Origin: an uncultured Bacilli bacterium
GTDB taxonomy: Bacteria > Bacillota_I > Bacilli_A > RF39 > UBA660
Direction: 5' to 3'
NCBI GenBank assembly: GCA_934169415.1
Contig: CAKPNP010000005.1
Span: 1 to 39,635, forward strand
DNA length: 39,635 bases
This document shows positions 8,157-16,542 of the stretch, one piece after another. The position numbers were made by a program, and so were the translations under genes. The notes under the pieces were generated by a model that did not search any database, was not told the DNA's origin, and saw only the letters and a list, made by a program, of their open reading frames with translations. How positions within the stretch are numbered: position 1 is the first letter of the stretch; every line of letters starts with the position of its first letter.

Positions 8157-9096
8157 AACCCATAAATATTACATAAGAATAATAAATTACAAATAATATT
8201 AAGAATATAATTCCTTCTTTTTTAGAGATTTTTTTATTACTAAGTGAAAATATAAATAATAGGAAAACACTTAAAAACATAACTATTAAATCAATATAAT
8301 TAAATGATATATTAGATATACCACCAAATAAAGAAACAGGTAATCCTATTACTATACCTAGGTTAAATATGTTACTACCAACTACATTTCCTATAGCTAA
8401 ATCATATTCACCTTTTCTTGTAGCAGTAATTGATGTTACTAATTCAGGGAGTGATGTACCTAAAGCTATTATAGTAAGTGATATTAATTTTTCACTAACA
8501 CCGATTATAGTAGCTAATTTAGTTGCACTATCAACAACCATATTACTTCCAAGCACTATTGCAACTATTCCTAATACTGTATATATTATCGATTTAAAAA
8601 TAGACATATATTTTTCTTCATCATTACCAATTTTATTTCTAGCCATGCTAATTAGATAATAAATAAATACCAAGAAAAATAATAGTAAAACAATTCCGTC
8701 ACTTCGTGTAAATGAATTGACTCCACTACCAAGTAAATTATCTGATAACAATACTATAAATAATGTAGTAAATAGTAAAGTAATTGGTAATTCTCTTTTA
8801 ACTGTGTTATTTTTAACATTAAGAAAATGAAACATTGAACTAACACCTAATATTAATAAAATATTTAAAATATTACTACCAATTACGTTACCTAATACTA
8901 TATCGCCACTACCTGATATTAATGATTTAACCGATACCGCAAATTCTGGTGCACTAGTGCCAAAAGCTACTATAGTAAGTCCAATTAACATTTTTGATAC
9001 TTTTAAATTACCAGCAATGCTTTTAGCACCATCTACAAATATATCAGCACCTTTTATTAAAATAATAAATCCAACAATTAATAATACTATATGCAT
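8155..9096 (-). CDS. Calcium/sodium antiporter, CaCA family (YrbG-like)
   Basis: This is a 313-residue membrane exchanger with about ten spans. It carries the two alpha repeats of the family: GTSAPEFAVS with GNVIGSNI in the first half and GTSLPELVTS with GNVVGSNIFN in the second. The acidic residues in the two GTSxPE motifs bind the cation. The family exchanges Na+ for Ca2+ across the cytoplasmic membrane. It starts eight bases after pheT with an AGGTGA site, so it is probably co-transcribed with pheST under T-box control, an odd partnership that may simply be readthrough. Confidence 0.92.
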   Translation of the reverse strand: MHIVLLIVGFIILIKGADIFVDGAKSIAGNLKVSKMLIGLTIVAFGTSAPEFAVSVKSLISGSGDIVLGNVIGSNILNILLILGVSSMFHFLNVKNNTVKRELPITLLFTTLFIVLLSDNLLGSGVNSFTRSDGIVLLLFFLVFIYYLISMARNKIGNDEEKYMSIFKSIIYTVLGIVAIVLGSNMVVDSATKLATIIGVSEKLISLTIIALGTSLPELVTSITATRKGEYDLAIGNVVGSNIFNLGIVIGLPVSLFGGISNISFNYIDLIVMFLSVFLLFIFSLSNKKISKKEGIIFLILFVIYYSYVIFMG

Positions 9097-9104
9097 ATCT
9101 TCAC

Positions 9105-11477
9105 CTAAATACTTCTTAATTTAGAATTTGTTTTAGATTCAACATCATTTATTATTTTATTAAACACTATCATAACTTCATTATCACTTAATGTTTTAGT
9201 AGGATCAGAGAAAGTTAGAGAATACGCTATTGATTTTTCATTATCACTTACTTTTTCTCCAGTATAGACATCAAATACATCAATATTAGTTAATAATCTA
9301 CCACCTGATTTTTTAATTACTTCCATTATTTCTTTAGATGTTGTATTTTTATCCATAACAAACGATAAATCTTTTACTATTTCTGGATATTTACTTGACG
9401 CTTTATATTTTAATGGTTTTATTGTTTTAATTAGACTATTAAGTGATATTTCAAAAGTATATATTTCATCTTTTTTAACGCTTGGATGAATTCTACCTAT
9501 TATACCAATTGGTTCTCTATCTAAAAGTATTCTTGCAGACATATAAGGATGCATTGAAGGAATACTATTATCTGCTACTATAGAATATCTATTTTTAAAT
9601 CCCATATAGTCAAGTAAATTTTCTAAAATACCTTTAATAAGATAAAAATCTACTTTAATTTTATTTCCACTCCAATTATTAAAAATATAATTACCACTCA
9701 TTAATACTGTAATTTTAGTATCTTCTTTATAATTAGAATCATACGTCTTAGCTATTTCGTATATATTAATATCATTTACTTTTCTTGATTTATTATAATC
9801 ATATACATTAATTAAAGACGGTATTAAAGTTGTTCTAATAACTGATTTATCAACACTCATAGGGTTTGGTAGTACTATGTTATCTAAATTGTTATAATTA
9901 AATAAACTAGCCATATTAGGGCTTACTAGTGTGTAAGTTTTAGCCTCATCAAGACCTAAAGTTCTAAGACGTTTAGAAACTTCTTTTCTATATTTAACGT
10001 CCCCTTTATATTCACCTTTTTTAATTTCTACAACAGGAAGTGTACTTACTAAATTTTGATATCCATATAATCTTCCTATTTCTTCTGCTATATCATTAAC
10101 ATTTGCATCTATATCAAGTCTACGTCTTGGAATAGTTGTTGTAAATACTTCGCCATTTAATTCATATTCAAAATCAAGACGTGATAATTCTTTTTTCATA
10201 TCTTCAATTGATATATTAATACCTAACATTTTATTAATATCGCTTGCTTTAAATGTAACCTTTTTTAAATCTTTTACTACGTTATCATGTTTTAAAACAC
10301 CTGATAATATTTTAGCATCTGCATATTTTTCTAATAAATAGCAAGCTCTATTAATAGCTAAATTAGTATATTCAAAATTTAGACCCTTACCATATCTAAT
10401 AGAAGCTTCACTTTTTAAGTTTAATCTAGCTGCAGTATTTCTAATACTTACAGGATCAAATATAGCACTTTCTATAAATATATTTTTAGTACTATCAGTT
10501 ATTTCTGTATCTAATCCTCCCATAACTCCAGCTATACAAACAGGCTTAACACCATCAGTTATTACTATATCATCACAAGTTAAAGTTCTTTCTTTAGAAT
10601 CAAGTGTAGTAATTATCTCATTATTAGAATCTTTTACTACTACATTATTACCTAGTTTATCATAATCAAAGAAATGCAATGGTTGACCAAATTCTAACAT
10701 TACATAATTAGAAATATCAACTACATTATTTATACTTCTCATACCAGCTGATAAAAGTCTCTTTTTAATAAATTCAGGTGATTCTTTAACTTTAACATCT
10801 TTTACTATTTTACCTAAATAATAACTACATTTATTAGTTTGTACATCTAATTTCATATAATTATTAATAGAATCTTCTATACATTTATATTTTGTTTCAG
10901 GTAAAGTTACTTTTTTATTTAAAATACAAGCTATTTCGTATGCAAAACCAATGTGGTAATAACAGTCATTATTTCTATGTTTATGAATGTCAAGGTCATA
11001 TAGTGTATCATCTAGACCTAAATATTCTAATGGATCTGTTCCTACTTTAGCATTATTATCTAATATACAAATACCTTTATCATAATTTTCTTTTGTTTTT
11101 TCTTCTAATCCAAGTTCAAATAAAGCACATATCATACCATTTGATTCAACACCACGGATACTACTTTTTTTGATTTCAAAGTTGCCTGGTAATACTGCTC
11201 CTACTTTAGCTACTATAACTTTTAAGCCACTTGCTATATTAGAAGCACCACATACTATTTGTAATACATCACTACCAACATCTACCTTAAGCACATGTAA
11301 ATGATCACTATCAGGATGATTAGTACATTCTAAAACTTCACCTATTACTAAATTATCTATATGATTTGTAATTACTTTTTCAACATTGATACCTGCTTTT
11401 GTTATTTTTTTAGCAAGTAAAGTTAAATCTTCACCAGATAGATCAATATAATCTTTTACCCAATTTAAACTAATCAT
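9105..11477 (-). CDS. pheT: Phenylalanyl-tRNA synthetase beta subunit
   Basis: This is the beta chain of the alpha2-beta2 enzyme that charges tRNA-Phe. Starting at ATG 11477, it has 790 residues: an N-terminal EMAP II-like tRNA-binding domain (about 40-150), B3/B4 editing domain (about 205-365), B5 domain (about 400-475), catalytic-like core, and a C-terminal ferredoxin-fold anticodon-binding domain (about 700-790) beginning near KYPEIVKDLSF. The chosen start gives the usual MISLNWVKDYIDL opening and lies one base after the pheS stop, with AAAGGA inside the end of pheS. Length is normal. Confidence 0.97.
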   Translation of the reverse strand: MISLNWVKDYIDLSGEDLTLLAKKITKAGINVEKVITNHIDNLVIGEVLECTNHPDSDHLHVLKVDVGSDVLQIVCGASNIASGLKVIVAKVGAVLPGNFEIKKSSIRGVESNGMICALFELGLEEKTKENYDKGICILDNNAKVGTDPLEYLGLDDTLYDLDIHKHRNNDCYYHIGFAYEIACILNKKVTLPETKYKCIEDSINNYMKLDVQTNKCSYYLGKIVKDVKVKESPEFIKKRLLSAGMRSINNVVDISNYVMLEFGQPLHFFDYDKLGNNVVVKDSNNEIITTLDSKERTLTCDDIVITDGVKPVCIAGVMGGLDTEITDSTKNIFIESAIFDPVSIRNTAARLNLKSEASIRYGKGLNFEYTNLAINRACYLLEKYADAKILSGVLKHDNVVKDLKKVTFKASDINKMLGINISIEDMKKELSRLDFEYELNGEVFTTTIPRRRLDIDANVNDIAEEIGRLYGYQNLVSTLPVVEIKKGEYKGDVKYRKEVSKRLRTLGLDEAKTYTLVSPNMASLFNYNNLDNIVLPNPMSVDKSVIRTTLIPSLINVYDYNKSRKVNDINIYEIAKTYDSNYKEDTKITVLMSGNYIFNNWSGNKIKVDFYLIKGILENLLDYMGFKNRYSIVADNSIPSMHPYMSARILLDREPIGIIGRIHPSVKKDEIYTFEISLNSLIKTIKPLKYKASSKYPEIVKDLSFVMDKNTTSKEIMEVIKKSGGRLLTNIDVFDVYTGEKVSDNEKSIAYSLTFSDPTKTLSDNEVMIVFNKIINDVESKTNSKLRSI

Positions 11478-11478
11478 A

Positions 11479-12522
11479 TTACGATTCCTTTCTATCAAAA
11501 GTTTTTAATTCTTTTAAATCTGTATTATAAAATACTCTACAATCATTTATTCCATATTTAAGCATTGCTAATCTTTCAGCACCAAATCCAAATGCAAATC
11601 CAGTCCACTTAGTTGAATCATAACCACAAGCATTAAGCACGTTAGGATGAACTATACCAGCACCTGCAACTGTAATCCAACCTGTATTTTTACAAATATT
11701 ACATCCAGTACCATGACAATTAAAACAACTTATATCAACTTCTACAGAAGGTTCTGTAAATTGATAATAACTTGGACGAAATCTAGTTACTATATCTTCA
11801 CCAAATAGATTTTTACAAATTATATCAATTGTTCCTTTTAAATCAGATAAACTAACATTCTTATCAACTAATAAACCTTCTATTTGCATAAATTGATGTG
11901 AATGAGTTGCATCATCATCATCTCTTCTATAAGTTTTACCAGGGCAAATTACTCTTATTGGATCTTTACCTTGGTGTTTGATCATTGTTCTTGCTTGTAC
12001 TGGAGAAGTTTGACTTCTTAGTAAAAGTTCATTATCTTTTATATAAAATGTATCTTGTGCATCACGTGCAGGATGTCCTTTAGGAATATTTAAAAGCTCA
12101 AAGTTAAACTTATCTTCTTCAAGTTCTGGTCCATCTACCACATCATATCCCATACTCATTAATAATTCTTCTATTTGTTCAATTAACTTTTCAAGTATAT
12201 TTGGACTACCAACATTAACTTTAGTACTTGGTAAAGTTATATCAATATATTCACTTTCTAATTTTTTATTTAATATAAATTCTTCTATTTGTTTAGCTTT
12301 ATTTTCAAATAATTCATTCATTTCATTTTTAAGACCATTTATAATTGGTCCAAATGTTTTTTTTTCTTCTAAAGATAAATTACCTAAAACTGAAACTAAT
12401 TCCTGTATTTTACCTTTCTTTCCTAAATATTCTTGTTTTAATTCATATAAAATTTTAGAATCATTTATATCCTCTATTTTTTTAATAATTTCATTTTTAA
12501 TATTTTCTACTTTTTCTTTCAT
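11479..12522 (-). CDS. pheS: Phenylalanyl-tRNA synthetase alpha subunit
   Basis: This is the catalytic alpha chain, 347 residues. An N-terminal coiled coil (about 1-90) precedes the class II core. Motif 2 is around TYRRDDDDATHSHQFMQIEG and motif 3 around GFGAERLAMLKYG. Residues 266-277 carry a CxxC-x4-CxxC cluster (Cys266, 269, 274, 277), the zinc-knuckle-like insert seen in many Firmicute PheS proteins but not in E. coli. AAAGGA precedes the ATG. The gene is controlled by the T-box leader directly upstream. Confidence 0.97.
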   Translation of the reverse strand: MKEKVENIKNEIIKKIEDINDSKILYELKQEYLGKKGKIQELVSVLGNLSLEEKKTFGPIINGLKNEMNELFENKAKQIEEFILNKKLESEYIDITLPSTKVNVGSPNILEKLIEQIEELLMSMGYDVVDGPELEEDKFNFELLNIPKGHPARDAQDTFYIKDNELLLRSQTSPVQARTMIKHQGKDPIRVICPGKTYRRDDDDATHSHQFMQIEGLLVDKNVSLSDLKGTIDIICKNLFGEDIVTRFRPSYYQFTEPSVEVDISCFNCHGTGCNICKNTGWITVAGAGIVHPNVLNACGYDSTKWTGFAFGFGAERLAMLKYGINDCRVFYNTDLKELKTFDRKES

Positions 12523-12540
12523 AAAAAATCCTTTCTATAA

Positions 12541-12700
12541 TAAAAAATCACATCCATAATAAGGACGTGATTTACGTGGTACCACCTTAATTTGTAGTTA
12601 AACTACCTTTATAACTATAACGCGTTACCATATAAACTCCAAAGGTGAATTCATAAAAACTTATTCTTAGTTTCCACCAACCACTAAGTCTCTATTAAAT
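12541..12700 (-). promoter_or_regulatory. T-box riboswitch, phenylalanine specific, before pheS
   Basis: The leader has the near-invariant T-box antiterminator text AAGGTGGTACCACG (12588-12575), followed by a terminator hairpin ATCACGTCC/GGATGTGAT and a run of T (12571-12542). Upstream are AGAGA (12696-12690) and a GGTTGGTG distal loop typical of Stem I. The specifier is TTC (12649-12647) in the context GAATTCACC, which reads Phe and fits the pheST genes. Uncharged tRNA-Phe would pair with it and prevent termination. I see no convincing promoter; it may lie inside the end of the preceding small gene. Confidence 0.93.
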
Positions 12701-12732
12701 AAGTATTTTTATTACTATTTCTTTATCATTGT

Positions 12733-12963
12733 TTATCTTACTCTTTGATTCATTGAATTTACATATTCTGTTGAAGCAACAATATATGAATCAATTTTTT
12801 CATCTGGACTATATAGTCCACTAATTACTTCATGTGCTCTAGGTTCTACTCCCATACTAGCTGCAAAATCAATTGCTGAAGCTAGTACTAAATCAAAATT
12901 TCCTTTATTATTTAAATTATTATTGCATAAATCATTAAAATTTATAAATTCTTGCCTACTCAT
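12733..12963 (-). CDS. Hypothetical small protein
   Basis: I do not recognise this 76-residue soluble protein. It reads MSRQEFINFNDLCNNN at the start, then an alanine-rich helix, and a middle segment GLYSPDEKIDSYIVAST. It has no signal peptide or membrane span. It follows the 173-residue gene by 10 bases in what appears to be a two-gene operon ending at the T-box leader. The ATG has GGAG upstream. Its gene neighbour gives no clear function. Confidence 0.6.
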   Translation of the reverse strand: MSRQEFINFNDLCNNNLNNKGNFDLVLASAIDFAASMGVEPRAHEVISGLYSPDEKIDSYIVASTEYVNSMNQRVR

Positions 12964-12973
12964 ATTTATCTCC

Positions 12974-13495
12974 TTAACTAACCGCCCTTAAAATAATATT
13001 TACATCATTATTAAAATAAGCTTCATTTACTATATCAAGTCCAATTATATTAGCCATTAAATTAGCCTCTATAATTTCATCTTCATATTCACACATTTCT
13101 TCATTGCCAACTAAAGCATTTACAATTAATTCAGTATAACCTATATTAAGTGCCTCATATAAATTATCATTATTAAATCCAGTATAATTATCTTTTGCTG
13201 TAATTAAATTTAATAATTCTCTCATTAATATGTGTTTAGAATCAATTAAATCTAATTTTGATTTTGATATTAGTATTTCATTTGTTATAGGATCATACTT
13301 AGAAGAATTTTTAATTAAATACTTACTTCCCTTTTTAATTTTTAAAGTTTTTAATCTTTCTACAGTATTAGTTAGATTAACGCCTGGAAATTCATCTTTA
13401 AAAATAGTAATCAATTCTATGATATTATCTTTGATGTCATCAGTTAAAAACTTATTTTCATCTAGTGAAGATTTTATATCATTTACCTCAACCAT
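12974..13495 (-). CDS. Hypothetical protein, possible catalytically dead zincin-like protein
   Basis: This is 173 residues from ATG 13495, chosen for AGGTGAT five bases upstream. I do not recognise it by name. The stretch MRELLNLITA (residues 91-100) followed by ALNIGYTELIVNAL looks like the HExxH ... NEGxTE pattern of a small zinc metalloprotease-like fold common in Firmicutes. Both His positions (Arg92, Asn96) and the Glu of NEG (Ile) are replaced, so if related it would not bind zinc. Other features are a hydrophilic N-terminus and no signal peptide. It is first in a two-gene operon with a clear promoter. Confidence 0.6.
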   Translation of the reverse strand: MVEVNDIKSSLDENKFLTDDIKDNIIELITIFKDEFPGVNLTNTVERLKTLKIKKGSKYLIKNSSKYDPITNEILISKSKLDLIDSKHILMRELLNLITAKDNYTGFNNDNLYEALNIGYTELIVNALVGNEEMCEYEDEIIEANLMANIIGLDIVNEAYFNNDVNIILRAVS

Positions 13496-13513
13496 ATCAA
13501 TCACCTAATTAGT

Positions 13514-13542
13514 ATTTTAACATATTTTTTTTAATAATACAA
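13514..13542 (-). promoter_or_regulatory. Promoter of the 173-residue/76-residue gene pair
   Basis: TTGTAT (13542-13537) and TAAAAT (13519-13514) are 17 bp apart, about 20 bases upstream of the chosen start. This transcript may also extend into pheST. Confidence 0.65.
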
Positions 13543-13570
13543 TTTTTTTACTATATTTTTTTCAATTTGC

Positions 13571-13605
13571 CTGAAAAATAATAAAACTGTCATATAGACA
13601 GTTTT
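13571..13605 (-). terminator. Terminator after the GH/SGNH fusion gene
   Basis: AAAACTGTC/GACAGTTTT with a five-base loop is followed by a T-rich tract. It is nearly identical to the hairpin at 16275-16300. Confidence 0.75.
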
Positions 13606-13607
13606 AA

Positions 13608-16190
13608 TTATAAGCCACTTTTTATATCATTTGCAATAACTCTCATACCCGCTTTATTAGGTGTAACACCTGATATTAAGTAATTTGTAGTATTTGAAGC
13701 ATTTATACTATTTAATTCTACATATGAAATATTTTTATTAAATCTATAATAGCTTGAATCAGTCATTACATATTTAGAATATCTTAATGGTGTAGCATCA
13801 GAAATATTATCTTGATTATCAATATCACTTAATACTTGATTTACAACCTTCTTAATTATGGTATTTGCTGTATTATATCTGGTAGCATACACTCCACCAA
13901 ATCCATTGATATATGGAATTACACAAATTATTTTTGAATTTGGATAATTAATTTTTATTCTAGTCAACATTGTATAATACGCATCAGCAAAATTATCAAC
14001 TACGCCATATGTGAATGTATTTTTATCTACCATTGGTACAGATTCAGTAATAATATCACTTAAACCAGCAAACACTATTATTTTAGAAGCATTACCAATT
14101 CTATTAATTCTAGTATATCCAGCCATATAATAATCTTCGCCATTATTATAAAAGTTATCTGTTGTTTTACCGTCCCAAGTTACTCTTGTGTTGCTTATAG
14201 ATTCATTACTAATTAAAGCATAATTCATTTCATTAACTAATATCTTCCACCACATATCATTTACTGATGTTATATCAGATGAAGAAGCTGGATAAGCAAA
14301 TAATCGAGTACTATTTTTATATGCGTATAATGATTTACTAGCACTTATAGTTCCTTCGTATGCAGAAATACCATCACCAAATATTGAAATTGTATTGGAT
14401 TGTGGCGTTTTTCTATCATCTATTCTAACACTACATTGACTAACATTAGTTACATCACTTACTTGTTCTATAGATGGAATTCCTGAATTATTTTTAAAAT
14501 TACTTATATATTTTTTTAACCATGTATAATACCTATCTTTTAAGCCACCATCTTGAGGTTCTATATCTCTACTGAATTCAGCATTATAATTATCGACATA
14601 TCTCTCAAATTCGTAATTATAAGAACTTCTTCCAACAATCCATTCATTCCACTCAGAGATAACTACTACCTTAGGTCTAACATTGAAGGCTGTTTGCCAT
14701 TGTTCATAGAATGTGCATCCATTTCTTCTACCTATCGCAGTTACTTCATTTGACATTTGAAGATTATTTATTGCTGGAACAATTGAAATTTGTTCTTGTT
14801 TTTTATATGTTGTACTTACATTATTATTGCTTTCTAAATAACTCCAATCAGTTGGTTTAATACTAGTTACTCCAAGATATTTTGAACTTGTCATTCTTCT
14901 ATAACTTATAAGTTCAGACATATTTTTTCCTTTTAATTCGGAACGTTTTAATTGCTCACTACCTGAATATATGTTTTCACCTTGATATTTATAATTATAA
15001 TTAAAATCATAAACTATTTTTGTATGACTATTTTCATTATTCATACCTAATATCAAAGGTTTATTATTATCATACACCCAGATATCATCATGTGATGAAT
15101 CAGTATATAAATTATCATATATTTCTACTAATACACCTGCATCATCTGGTGTTGCACCACCAAGATTTAATCCTAGTTCATAAACCCAATTTATTACATA
15201 AGGAGTTTTTTCTCCATTTAATCTCATTTCATGAATTGCCTCAATTAATGCTTCTTCTGGTTTAGTGACATACTCATCCCACCAAATAGCATTCTTGCAT
15301 CTAGCAGATTCAGTTTTATAACAACCATATTTTCTAACATTCGTATTATCTATTATAATAAAATCTATTCCAAGAGCATTTAACTCTCTCATGTGTTGTT
15401 TTATAACATTTTTATCTGTTGATTTATAATATCCTTTTGATGGTTTACCCCAATATTGATTAGTGCCTATAGCACCTATGTTACCAGTTGCAATATTAAA
15501 ATAACCATTTTGATTTCCTTGCATATGAATTGAATTAAACCAAGTTGTATAATAAATCCCTACTGCATTTGTTACTTTAGATAAATCGTATTTAACATTT
15601 ACTAATATTTTTTTAGAATAATTACCTACAGTAGCTGTTACATACGTTGTACCAGTAGACACGCCTTTTATATTTCCATTTTGATCTACTGTTACTATAT
15701 TTGAATTAGCTGACGACCATACTATTTTTTGAGTTGAGTTTACTGGATCTTTATTTACATCAATTTTTATTACCTCAGATATTCCAACCACGACAGAGTC
15801 TACATTATTAATTTTAACTAATTCTGAATTATTATTTTTAAATATTAAATTTTTGATTCCATTAGATGTATTCTCATTATTATTCTCACTATTATCTGGG
15901 GTGTCTTCATTTTTCTTCCAAATAGCGTCTAGTTTAATATCTGAATTTACAGTTGTATTAAAGTCATACGGTTTACCGTCAACTTCCCATCCTATAAAAG
16001 TATAGCCTTCTTTTATAGGATCTTCAGGTTTTTCTATTTTGCCACCTTTTACTACAGTATTAGTAGGTAATACACCATCCAAACCATTATCAAACGAAAC
16101 AGTATATGTTTCTCTACTACTAATATAAAAAAACACTAAACTTGATATCACTGTTACATAAAATAATACTAATATAATATTTTTTTTCAT
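13608..16190 (-). CDS. Secreted multidomain protein: InlB repeat, Big_2, GH99-like barrel, degenerate SGNH domain
   Basis: This is 860 residues from ATG 16190, chosen for GGAGG six bases upstream. An N-terminal signal anchor (about 5-22) is followed by one InlB/Listeria-Bacteroides repeat (about 28-90), a linker rich in Asn and Glu, and a Big_2 Ig-like domain (about 120-200). Next is a barrel-like domain (about 205-580) with GYYKSTDKNVIKQHM, GIDFIIIDN and an intact WNEW, as in GH71/GH99-type glycosidases. The C-terminal ~250 residues follow the SGNH/GDSL plan, but all four catalytic positions are altered: GDG for GDS, AGLSD for AGxND, and SGVTPNKAGM for DGxHPNxAGM. It probably acts, or binds, at the cell surface on a glycan. 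It is monocistronic, with its own promoter and terminator. Confidence 0.82.
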   Translation of the reverse strand: MKKNIILVLFYVTVISSLVFFYISSRETYTVSFDNGLDGVLPTNTVVKGGKIEKPEDPIKEGYTFIGWEVDGKPYDFNTTVNSDIKLDAIWKKNEDTPDNSENNNENTSNGIKNLIFKNNNSELVKINNVDSVVVGISEVIKIDVNKDPVNSTQKIVWSSANSNIVTVDQNGNIKGVSTGTTYVTATVGNYSKKILVNVKYDLSKVTNAVGIYYTTWFNSIHMQGNQNGYFNIATGNIGAIGTNQYWGKPSKGYYKSTDKNVIKQHMRELNALGIDFIIIDNTNVRKYGCYKTESARCKNAIWWDEYVTKPEEALIEAIHEMRLNGEKTPYVINWVYELGLNLGGATPDDAGVLVEIYDNLYTDSSHDDIWVYDNNKPLILGMNNENSHTKIVYDFNYNYKYQGENIYSGSEQLKRSELKGKNMSELISYRRMTSSKYLGVTSIKPTDWSYLESNNNVSTTYKKQEQISIVPAINNLQMSNEVTAIGRRNGCTFYEQWQTAFNVRPKVVVISEWNEWIVGRSSYNYEFERYVDNYNAEFSRDIEPQDGGLKDRYYTWLKKYISNFKNNSGIPSIEQVSDVTNVSQCSVRIDDRKTPQSNTISIFGDGISAYEGTISASKSLYAYKNSTRLFAYPASSSDITSVNDMWWKILVNEMNYALISNESISNTRVTWDGKTTDNFYNNGEDYYMAGYTRINRIGNASKIIVFAGLSDIITESVPMVDKNTFTYGVVDNFADAYYTMLTRIKINYPNSKIICVIPYINGFGGVYATRYNTANTIIKKVVNQVLSDIDNQDNISDATPLRYSKYVMTDSSYYRFNKNISYVELNSINASNTTNYLISGVTPNKAGMRVIANDIKSGL

Positions 16191-16215
16191 TATACTCCTC
16201 CACACTTATAAAAAT

Positions 16216-16244
16216 ATTATATAAAAGAAAACGTAAATTATCAA
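16216..16244 (-). promoter_or_regulatory. Promoter of the secreted multidomain gene
   Basis: TTGATA (16244-16239) and TATAAT (16221-16216) are 17 bp apart, about 25 bases before the ATG. Confidence 0.8.
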
Positions 16245-16264
16245 TATCTAAGCTACTAATATTT

Positions 16265-16300
16265 TTATTAATATAAAAACTGTCTATATAGACAGTTTTT
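16265..16300 (-). terminator. Terminator after the 51-residue gene
   Basis: AAAAACTGTC/GACAGTTTTT with loop TATATA is followed by a short T-rich tract. The stem is a ten-base perfect inverted repeat. Confidence 0.72.
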
Positions 16301-16311
16301 AACCTATTCGG

Positions 16312-16467
16312 TTACATCATTTCATCTAAAGTATCATCGACTTTTTTAACTGTTTTATCAATCATTTTTTCGATTTGTTTCATAGCTGGTTTATTATACT
16401 TTTGGTATGCAATTGTTGCACCTATTCCCGCACCTATTAAAAGTGCATCTTTCATCATATTTTTCAT
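16312..16467 (-). CDS. Small glycine-rich-anchor protein (51 aa), possibly DUF3918/YrzQ-like
   Basis: The frame opens at ATG 16467 after AGAGGTGAT and encodes MKNMMKDALLIGAGIGATIA, a short hydrophobic glycine-rich helix, then a charged Lys/Glu/Asp helix ending DDTLDEMM. It lies downstream of recD2, with a terminator hairpin between and another hairpin after. In Bacillus a small protein of the DUF3918 (YrzQ) type sits by recD2, as I recall, and this may be its counterpart. Such proteins are tiny membrane-associated proteins of unknown function. Confidence 0.7.
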   Translation of the reverse strand: MKNMMKDALLIGAGIGATIAYQKYNKPAMKQIEKMIDKTVKKVDDTLDEMM

Positions 16468-16492
16468 AATACAAAAATCACCTCTTTAACTT

Positions 16493-16527
16493 TAAAAAAA
16501 ATGAAGGTATGTTACCATACATTCATT
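16493..16527 (-). terminator. Terminator after recD2
   Basis: A 12-base stem with one mismatch (AATGAATGTATG/CATACCTTCATT) and loop GTAA is followed by eight or nine T. It overlaps the upstream region of the 51-residue gene, which would then need readthrough or its own promoter. Confidence 0.78.
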
Positions 16528-16542
16528 AGTCTACTTTATTTT

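Noticed and set aside
12700..12760. Dedicated promoter for the pheST T-box
   Set aside because: No -35/-10 pair with good spacing could be found; transcription may come from the promoter at 13514-13542.
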